Below, one piece after another: positions 58,477 to 64,000 of a stretch of DNA of 64,000 nucleotides. The notes beneath the pieces are model-generated. The model did no database searches. It worked only from the letters and a program-made list of their open reading frames with translations, and was not told where the DNA came from. The stretch comes from Butyricicoccus_A sp963601915. GTDB lineage: Bacteria > Bacillota > Clostridia > Oscillospirales > Butyricicoccaceae. Position 1 is the stretch's first letter, and the number at the start of each line of letters is the position of its first letter. The position numbers and the translations under genes were made by a program. The stretch spans positions 1 to 64,000 of the forward strand of contig CAVCGL010000010.1 in the NCBI GenBank assembly GCA_963601915.1, given 5' to 3'.

Positions 58477-59428
58477 TGGAAAAATAGACTGTGGCCCTAA
58501 TGTGAAAAATGTGATTAAAACAGACGAGTGTATTGTTTTGCAGCTTTTCGATGAAAGCGGCGAAGGCACTATGACGGCGCACAAAATTTTTGACGGGGCT
58601 TATGTGATGTATAACGATATGCACCTCAAAGGGTGCGTATCGTATTTTCAGAGCAGTGCGGGCAGCTCGTTTTTCTATATCGACCATTGCAGAGAAGGTC
58701 GGATAGAAAGCGAGATGGGGAACAATGCCTATTACTATTTGCAGGAGCATGAAATGCGTGTGGATAACAGACGCAGCCATTCCGGGCGAGTCTCTTTTCC
58801 TCTATGCCATTATCACGGAATTACATTGGGATTTGACTTGGAAATTGTTGTGCCGACGCTGAAAAACTTTTTTGGTGGATTTTCTGTTGACCTTTACGAA
58901 TTGCAGAAGAAATATTGTGATGATAAAAAGCCGTTCGTTATTCATAACGAGCCCGGCATTGAGCACCTTTTTTCGGAACTCTACTTTGTTCCACAGCAGA
59001 TCAAGGCAGATTACTATAAAGTAAAGGCATTAGAGCTGCTATTGTATCTGGATGCCCTTCAAATTTCATCCTCCAAAGAAGAACGTCCTTATTTTTACAA
59101 AAGCCAGGTAGAAAAGATTAAGGCGATCCATAGTCTTATCACTGAAAACATCCAGGAGCATTATACTATGGAGGAATTGGCTGAACGTTTTCAGATTTCA
59201 CTGACAGGCATGAAAACCTGCTTCAAAGAAATTTACGGAGATTCCATGTATTCCTATCTTCGGCGTTATCGGATGAATATAGCGGCTACAATGCTTAAAC
59301 AGGATTCTAAAAAAGGGATTGCGGAAATTGCCGGTGCTGTTGGGTATGAAAGCCCCAGCAAGTTTGCGACGGCCTTTCGCCAGGTGATGGGGCAGACCCC
59401 GATGGAATACAGAAAATCTTTTTTCTAA
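58454..59428 (+). CDS. AraC-family regulator, YbtA/PchR-like
   Basis: A 324-aa regulator starting at GTG inside the end of the ATPase gene. The N-terminal ligand domain (about 1-215) is unlike sugar-binding AraC proteins and is in the PchR/YbtA style. The C-terminal double helix-turn-helix has EHYTMEELAERFQISLTGMK, CFKEIYGDSMYSYLRRYRMN and AGAVGYESPSKFATAFRQVM. Siderophore-sensing members bind the ferric chelate and activate uptake genes. The repeated 22-bp box before both transporter groups is the natural candidate for its site. Confidence 0.85.
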   Translation: MAKINLFDGKIDCGPNVKNVIKTDECIVLQLFDESGEGTMTAHKIFDGAYVMYNDMHLKGCVSYFQSSAGSSFFYIDHCREGRIESEMGNNAYYYLQEHEMRVDNRRSHSGRVSFPLCHYHGITLGFDLEIVVPTLKNFFGGFSVDLYELQKKYCDDKKPFVIHNEPGIEHLFSELYFVPQQIKADYYKVKALELLLYLDALQISSSKEERPYFYKSQVEKIKAIHSLITENIQEHYTMEELAERFQISLTGMKTCFKEIYGDSMYSYLRRYRMNIAATMLKQDSKKGIAEIAGAVGYESPSKFATAFRQVMGQTPMEYRKSFF

Positions 59429-59437
59429 ATGGTGCAT

Positions 59438-59516
59438 AAATGCCGTTTTGGAGAGGAAAGCAAAATCGAATACTGATACAAAAAGGATGGTTAGCAAAGA
59501 CTACCCATCCTTTTTC
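59438..59516 (+). promoter_or_regulatory. Promoter/leader of the ABC pair: shared box, dyad and terminator-like hairpin
   Basis: The same 22-bp box as at 55,524 occupies 59438-59459. A -10-like GATACA follows about 16 bases later. GGTTAG-N6-CTACCC (59489-59506) parallels the dyad of the first promoter but here lies in a hairpin, AAAAAGGATGG/CCATCCTTTTT (59480-59516), which looks like a terminator of the upstream operon or an attenuator. Confidence 0.6.
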
Positions 59517-59551
59517 TTTGCTGGCTAAAAAGATAAGAGAGGTGAACGGCT

Positions 59552-61330
59552 ATGAAGAAACAAAAAGAGAGTTGGGTCAAAATACTGTTCTCCTTTGCCG
59601 AGCCATGCAAAGGGAAAATGACCCTCTCCGTTTTCTGTGCCATTTTAAGCGTCGCCGGGGGATTTATCCCGTTTTGGGCTGTATATGAAATCCTGCTCGC
59701 GTTTATTAACCGGACTGTGAATCTGGATTGTATTTTGCTATGGTGTCTGGTTGGAGCGGTGGGCTATCTGATACGGATTGTCTGCTACGGAACTTCTACG
59801 ATTTTGGCACATATTTCCGCTTATACAATTTTGGAAGGTATTCGGTTAAAAATTGCAAACCGCTTGATGAAAGCTCCCCTGGGAGAAGTGATGGGACGGC
59901 GGATCGGTTATTTGAAAAATATCATCATGGATAAGGTTGAAGATTTGGAGCCGCCCCTGGCGCACATGATCCCGGAACTGACTTCTAACCTCCTGCTCCC
60001 GATTGCTATTTTTATCTGGATGCTGGCAATCGACTGGCGTTTGGGTCTGGCGGTGCTGATTGCTCCTGCGCTGGCCATGATTCCCATGTTCTTTCTTATG
60101 CGGAATTATAACAGCCAGTACGCCGCCTATATGGAGGCAAATAACTATGTCAACAGCATTATTATTGAATATATAGAGGGGATTGAGGTTGTAAAGGCTT
60201 TTAACCAAAGTACAAGCTCCTATGAAAAATTTGTTGGTGCGGTTCAGTCATTTAAGGATTTTACTCTGGCATGGTTTAAGAGCACATGGAAAACCATGAA
60301 TCTGATGATGGCGATCATGCCGACAACGCTTCTGGGTGTTCTTCCTGTTGGCCTTTTGCTGGTGCAAAAAGGAAGCATTTCCCCCGCAGAGCTTGCAATG
60401 GGTATTATTCTTTCTCTTAGCATTGTCGGGCCGCTGATGAAAGCAACAACTTTTATCAACGAAGCAAAGTCTATGGAATTTGCCGTAGAATCAGCGAATG
60501 AGCTTTTGAATCTGCCGGTGCTGCCGGATTCGGGCGAAACTGTTGCTATTTCCCATAATGATATTGCTCTGGAGCATGTAACTTTCTCCTATGACGGTTC
60601 AGAGCAGAACGAGGTTCTGCGGGATGTCAGCTTGAAAATGCCAGAGGGCAGCTTTACAGCACTTGTGGGACCGTCCGGCGGCGGGAAATCAACGGTCGCC
60701 CGGCTGATTGCAAGATTTTGGGATGTGACTGGAGGCAGTATTACCATTGGCGGGAAAAATATCAAAGAACTGTCCATACGCCAGCTCTCCGAGATGGTCA
60801 GCTTTGTGACGCAGGATAACTTCCTGTTTAACTGCTCCTTAAAGGAAAATATCCGTCTTGGGAATCCAAATGCGACGGACGAGGAAGTGTATGCCGCGGC
60901 AAAAGCGGCCTGTTGTGATGAATTTATCGCCCGTTTAGACAAAGGATATGATACTCCTGCAGGTGACGCTGGAAAGCGGTTATCTGGCGGTGAAAAACAG
61001 CGGATAGCGATTGCAAGGGCAATCCTTAAAAATGCTCCGATTGTTATTTTGGATGAAGCAACAGCATTTACCGATCCGCAGAACGAGGATAAAATCCAGA
61101 AATCTATTATGGCGCTGTCAAAAGGAAAGACCCTGCTTGTGATTGCCCATCGGCTTTCTACCATTCAAAATGCGGATCAAATCGTTGTTTTACAGAAAGG
61201 CCAGATTATAGATTGTGGAAAGCAGGAGGAACTGTTAGAGCGTTGCCCTCTTTACGCAGAAATGTGGAAAGCACATATTGGAGCAAAGAACTGGGCTGTA
61301 AGCGAAAAGGAGGTGGCTGTCAATGTTTAA
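59552..61330 (+). CDS. ABC half-transporter (IrtA/YbtP-like), first of a pair
   Basis: A 592-aa fused membrane and ATPase protein of the exporter fold. Six helices occupy residues 15-320. The ATPase domain has Walker A VGPSGGGKSTVA, the Q-loop VTQDNFLFN, signature RLSGGEKQR and Walker B IVILDEATAFTDPQNE. The D-loop form ATAFTDP resembles IrtA/YbtP, exporter-fold proteins that import ferric siderophores. Overlapping the second half-transporter by 8 bases, it should form a heterodimer with it. Start after AGAGAGGTGAACGGCT. Confidence 0.85.
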   Translation: MKKQKESWVKILFSFAEPCKGKMTLSVFCAILSVAGGFIPFWAVYEILLAFINRTVNLDCILLWCLVGAVGYLIRIVCYGTSTILAHISAYTILEGIRLKIANRLMKAPLGEVMGRRIGYLKNIIMDKVEDLEPPLAHMIPELTSNLLLPIAIFIWMLAIDWRLGLAVLIAPALAMIPMFFLMRNYNSQYAAYMEANNYVNSIIIEYIEGIEVVKAFNQSTSSYEKFVGAVQSFKDFTLAWFKSTWKTMNLMMAIMPTTLLGVLPVGLLLVQKGSISPAELAMGIILSLSIVGPLMKATTFINEAKSMEFAVESANELLNLPVLPDSGETVAISHNDIALEHVTFSYDGSEQNEVLRDVSLKMPEGSFTALVGPSGGGKSTVARLIARFWDVTGGSITIGGKNIKELSIRQLSEMVSFVTQDNFLFNCSLKENIRLGNPNATDEEVYAAAKAACCDEFIARLDKGYDTPAGDAGKRLSGGEKQRIAIARAILKNAPIVILDEATAFTDPQNEDKIQKSIMALSKGKTLLVIAHRLSTIQNADQIVVLQKGQIIDCGKQEELLERCPLYAEMWKAHIGAKNWAVSEKEVAVNV

Positions 61331-63071
61331 GTCTATGAAACGGATTATCCGATGGGCTGGAAAATATAAGGCACGCCTCTATCTTGGCTCTGTCTTTTCC
61401 TTTTTCAGCAGCCTGTCTACGGCAATTCCTACAATGGCCGCTGCCCATGCTCTTGATAAAGCAATAGCGGCATATTGGGCGGACAGTATAATAGAATCCT
61501 CCCTGATCTGGCAGACGCTCTGGATCATTATTGGTTCGATTGCGCTTAATTTTATGCTTTCTTACCTGCGGGCAGTCTTGCAGGAAAGCATTGGTTATGA
61601 AGTGGCTTCCCAGCAGCGTATCCACCTGGGTGATGTGCTAAAAAGGGTTCCTTTGGGATATTTCTCGCAGAACAGCGTAGGGGATATTCTGACTGGCGTT
61701 ACCACGGAATTATCCACGCTTGAATTACAGGGTATGAAGATGGTGGATGTTATCATCAATGGATATGCAAAATTTATCGCTATCCTTCTCTGCTTCATCT
61801 TCTTTAGCCCAACAGCGGCTGTAATTTCAGTTGTCGGTACTGTTCTCTCTGCATTGGCTCTGCATGGAATCAGCAGGCATAGCGAAAAAACAGCCGTTAC
61901 CACGCATGAGGCAATGGAGGACATGTCGGGTGCCACAATCGAATATATTCGGGGATTGTCCATTGTCAAATCTTTCGGGCAGGAAGGAGCTTCTATTGAG
62001 AGTTTCCGAAGCGCAAACAAAGATTTGAAGGACATCCATATCAAAGTGGAAAAAGGCTATACCCCATTCAACTGTCTGCACCTGTTGGCCTTAAAACTGG
62101 CGTCAATGGGGATCGTGTTTATCTGTGCGTGGCAGGCGCTTGAGGGGCAAATGAGCCTTGCATATTTCCTGATGTTCGTGTTGTTTTCCTTTGTGATTTT
62201 TGGAAGTGTGGAGAACATTAACGACGCAGCTCACATGTTAGGGCTTATAGATTCTGCCATGAACAAGTTGGAATCCCTGGAAAATGCAGAATATATCGAC
62301 CAAGCCGGAAAGGATATTACACCTGCTTCGTATGATATTGCCTTTCAGGATGTGTCCTTTGGGTATGATAAAAGAATTGTGCTGCATGATGTAAATTTCA
62401 ACATTCCGCAGAATACTACGACAGCGATTGTTGGTCCCTCTGGAAGCGGCAAATCTACTTTGTGTAACTTGATTGCCCGCTTTTATGATGTCAACGCCGG
62501 AACAATTACTTTGGGTGGAACAGATATTCGTGAGTTTACTTGTGACAGCCTGCTGAAGAATATCAGCATGGTATTCCAGAACGTGTATCTGTTCCGGGAT
62601 ACTATCCGCAACAATATCAAATTCGGCAGCCCGGACGCTACGGAGGAACAGATTATTGCGGCCGCAAAGAAAGCACGCTGCCATGACTTTATCATGGAAC
62701 TGCCGGACGGATATGATACCGTGATTGGTGAAGGTGGTTCTTCCCTGTCCGGCGGTGAGAAGCAACGGATTTCGATTGCAAGAGCTATGTTAAAAGACGC
62801 TCCGATTGTTATTTTGGACGAAGCAACGGCAAGCGTTGATCCTGAAAACGAGCATTTGATTCAGGAGGCTATTTCTGCTCTGACACACGGTAAAACAATC
62901 ATTACGATTGCCCATCGGCTGGCAACGATTGAAAATGCAGATCAGATTCTTGTCATTGACGGGGGAACGGTAGCGCAGAAAGGAACCCATAATGAACTGT
63001 TGGCACAAAAGGGAACCTACCAGGATTTCATTAGGATTCGTGAACAAGCGGAAGGTTGGCGGATTCAATAA
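61323..63071 (+). CDS. ABC half-transporter (IrtB/YbtQ-like), second of a pair
   Basis: A 582-aa partner of the preceding protein. Six helices are followed by an ATPase domain with Walker A VGPSGSGKSTLC, Q-loop VFQNVYLFR, signature SLSGGEKQR and Walker B IVILDEATASVDPENE. AAGGAGG lies before the ATG, inside the preceding gene. Together the two form one exporter-fold transporter; uptake of a chelate is favoured by the regulators beside it, export of a peptide or drug is the alternative. Confidence 0.85.
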   Translation: MFKSMKRIIRWAGKYKARLYLGSVFSFFSSLSTAIPTMAAAHALDKAIAAYWADSIIESSLIWQTLWIIIGSIALNFMLSYLRAVLQESIGYEVASQQRIHLGDVLKRVPLGYFSQNSVGDILTGVTTELSTLELQGMKMVDVIINGYAKFIAILLCFIFFSPTAAVISVVGTVLSALALHGISRHSEKTAVTTHEAMEDMSGATIEYIRGLSIVKSFGQEGASIESFRSANKDLKDIHIKVEKGYTPFNCLHLLALKLASMGIVFICAWQALEGQMSLAYFLMFVLFSFVIFGSVENINDAAHMLGLIDSAMNKLESLENAEYIDQAGKDITPASYDIAFQDVSFGYDKRIVLHDVNFNIPQNTTTAIVGPSGSGKSTLCNLIARFYDVNAGTITLGGTDIREFTCDSLLKNISMVFQNVYLFRDTIRNNIKFGSPDATEEQIIAAAKKARCHDFIMELPDGYDTVIGEGGSSLSGGEKQRISIARAMLKDAPIVILDEATASVDPENEHLIQEAISALTHGKTIITIAHRLATIENADQILVIDGGTVAQKGTHNELLAQKGTYQDFIRIREQAEGWRIQ

Positions 63072-63088
63072 GCGGAAAGAGGTACTAA

Positions 63089-63457
63089 ATGAAGATTCAT
63101 GCGTCGGGCGAGGACTATTTAGAGGCTGTGCTGGTGCTGCAAAAGGAAAAAGGCATGGTTCGCTCCGTTGATCTTGCCCGACACATGGGCTTTTCAAAAC
63201 CGAGTATCAGTCATGCGGTGGGCGTTCTGCGGGACGGTGGTTTTCTGACGATGGACGAGGATGGATTTCTCCACCTGACCGATATAGGCCGGGAGGTAGC
63301 GGAGAAAATCTATGAACGCCATCAATTCTTTACAGAGCAGCTTGTAGCTGCCGGTGTTGACCGGGAAACAGCGGAACAGGATGCCTGCCGGATAGAACAT
63401 GCTATCAGTGATACAGCTTTTCAGAAGTTGAAGGAAAAAGTACAGGGGGCCGATTAG
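63089..63457 (+). CDS. DtxR/MntR-family metal-dependent regulator
   Basis: A 122-aa regulator. A winged helix (SGEDYLEAVLVLQKEKGMVR, SVDLARHMGFSKPSISHAVG, LRDGGFLTMDEDGFLHLTDI) is followed by the metal-binding dimer domain with ERHQFFTEQL and DACRIEHAIS, matching the ligand positions of the family (Glu/Asp near 8-12, His near 78, Cys/Glu/His in DACRIEH). Lacks an SH3-like third domain, as MntR does. Likely represses the uptake genes when iron or manganese is plentiful; GGTTAG-N6-CTAACC upstream of the ECF operon is a possible site. Confidence 0.88.
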   Translation: MKIHASGEDYLEAVLVLQKEKGMVRSVDLARHMGFSKPSISHAVGVLRDGGFLTMDEDGFLHLTDIGREVAEKIYERHQFFTEQLVAAGVDRETAEQDACRIEHAISDTAFQKLKEKVQGAD

Positions 63458-63658
63458 CGCACATCGACCCTGCACTACATAATAAATTATCTGCCCCAGA
63501 CGGGGAAAGAAAAAAAACGTTGGTTCGGGCAGATGATTTCGTGCGCCCATTTTGGAAATACCATGCTTACCGGCGGTTTTGAGAGAATCAAGGCCGCCGT
63601 TTCTTTTGCCCTCAAAAGGGATGACGCGCTGGCGCTGGCACTCACGGCGGCTTATTAG
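63458..63658 (+). pseudogene. 3' remnant of an ICE backbone gene at the cargo edge
   Basis: Directly after the regulator stop, an open frame without a start or ribosome site reads TLHYIINYLPQTGKEKKRWF, GQMISCAHFGNTMLTGGFER, IKAAVSFALKRDDALALALT and ends at TAG. The composition returns to GC-rich. It appears to be the C-terminal piece of a backbone protein, left when the cargo was inserted. I cannot name the family. Confidence 0.5.
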
Positions 63659-63700
63659 GAGGGAGCCGCACATGATCCAACCTGACCGCCGACAAATTCT

Positions 63701-63895
63701 GACGATGTTCTTGCAACGGTCAAAAAAATCCAGACCGCCAAATGGGGACAGTTTAGCTGTGGTTGCGAAAATTGTCAGAACTTAACTGAATATTGTGCTT
63801 TTTGCGCTCGTACAGATTCATGCTGTCCGGGCGTTTTTCTGTTCCCACGGTGCCGCTCCCCGCCCCTTCGTTTCGATCCGGTCCCAACAACCTGA
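63701..63895 (+). CDS. Cysteine-rich small protein, start uncertain
   Basis: The frame DDVLATVKKIQTAKWGQFSC, GCENCQNLTEYCAFCARTDS, CCPGVFLF has eight cysteines and is clearly protein-like, resembling the cysteine-rich proteins found near the ends of such ICEs. The ATG with a good ribosome site (TAGGAGGGAGCC, ATG 63672, MIQPDRRQILT) is in a different frame that joins this one near 63,700 only by a one-base shift. Either the real start is a rare codon or a frameshift has broken the gene. Confidence 0.45.
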   Translation, partial: DDVLATVKKIQTAKWGQFSCGCENCQNLTEYCAFCARTDSCCPGVFLFPRCRSPPLRFDPVPTT

Positions 63896-63918
63896 ACGAA
63901 ACGAAAGGAGCGTACATA

Positions 63919-64000
63919 ATGAGCGGCAAAAAAATTTTTTCGCATTTTTCCCATGCGGACAAGCCAAAAGCGGCCTCCGGCAGACGAGTAGTGGGCGAAA
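63919..64000 (+). CDS. Start of an ICE gene truncated by the window edge
   Basis: ATG after GAAAGGAG begins MSGKKIFSHFSHADKPKAAS and stays open to the edge (27 codons). Not recognised. Confidence 0.5.
   Translation, partial: MSGKKIFSHFSHADKPKAASGRRVVGE

Larger units (their letters stand above)
55500..63457 (+). other. Cargo module: putative metallophore uptake and its regulators
   Basis: Seven co-directional genes: ECF S, T and fused double ATPase, AraC regulator, two ABC half-transporters, DtxR-type regulator. The AT-rich composition and codon choice differ from the GC-rich ICE backbone. The set resembles the transport/regulation part of yersiniabactin (YbtPQ, YbtA) and equibactin loci, without synthesis genes. 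Limits are approximate. Confidence 0.7.
34290..64000. mobile_element. Integrative conjugative element of the Tn1549/CTn2-CTn4 type, left part
   Basis: From about 34.3 kb onward gene content changes to a conjugation set and the GC content rises clearly until about 55.4 kb. Gene order (replication-initiator-like, PcfB, VirD4, Maff2, VirB6-like, PrgI, VirB4, methyltransferase, C40 peptidase, DUF4315, DUF4366, topoisomerase III, ArdA/YodL, then MobC/relaxase in the opposite strand) is that of Tn1549-type ICEs in gut Clostridia. Cargo follows from about 55.5 kb. The left boundary is placed by the end of the last host gene and is approximate. The integrase, excisionase and right end are outside the window, so mobility cannot be judged. 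Confidence 0.9.

Overview
The window reads as the chromosome of an anaerobic, butyrate-forming gut Firmicute (class Clostridia, probably Oscillospirales/Butyricicoccaceae-like; the family is a guess) carrying the left half of an integrative conjugative element (ICE). The evidence is a 4-hydroxybutyrate dehydrogenase next to 4-hydroxybutyryl-CoA dehydratase, AGGAGG-type ribosome sites with several TTG starts, RNase Y, YloU/FakA-like, LexA and SecA, and an ICE of the Tn1549/CTn2-CTn4 type common in gut Clostridia. Everything here comes from reading the sequence by eye; no search was run.

Positions 1-34,283 are host chromosome. In order they hold: 4-hydroxybutyrate genes (minus); a lone YhaN-like ATPase; rny (minus); pgeF, an orphan peptide-type substrate-binding lipoprotein and a DUF3783 protein; a cation diffusion facilitator behind a NiCo-type riboswitch; the operon yloU-fakA-like-pth (minus); lexA-recG with a LexA-like box on the -35; a cassette of surface proteins (zinc-ribbon membrane protein, secreted protein, two duplicated NPCBM-like proteins) facing a small XRE regulator across a pair of matched operators; tmRNA and smpB; a PfkB kinase; nadB-nadC behind a large dyad operator and a short leader ORF; a type I toxin-antitoxin-like locus with a 33-aa toxin, an antisense RNA and a neighbouring XRE gene; two half-size TSUP permeases; an EIIA-like protein without its phosphorylated histidine; prfB; and secA.

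From about 34,290 to the window end lies the ICE, and its right end is not in view. The backbone (about 34.6-55.4 kb) is visibly GC-rich. It contains a replication-initiator-like protein, PcfB, VirD4, Maff2, VirB6-like, PrgI, VirB4, a phage-type antirepressor, a C5 cytosine methyltransferase with a disturbed frame, an NlpC/P60 hydrolase, DUF4315, DUF4366, topoisomerase III, an ArdA/YodL/DUF4316 protein, and on the minus strand DUF6050, an amber-interrupted gene, a MobP-type relaxase and MobC. A 107-bp nested palindrome upstream of mobC is the best oriT candidate.

The cargo (about 55.5-63.46 kb) is AT-richer and looks like a metal-chelate (metallophore) uptake module: ECF S, T and fused double-A components, a YbtA/PchR-like AraC regulator, two IrtAB/YbtPQ-like ABC half-transporters and a DtxR/MntR-family regulator, with no synthesis genes. 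A 22-bp sequence is repeated exactly in front of both transporter groups, overlapping the presumed -35 regions, which makes this a two-operon regulon carried on a conjugative element. At its right edge are remnants of backbone genes.
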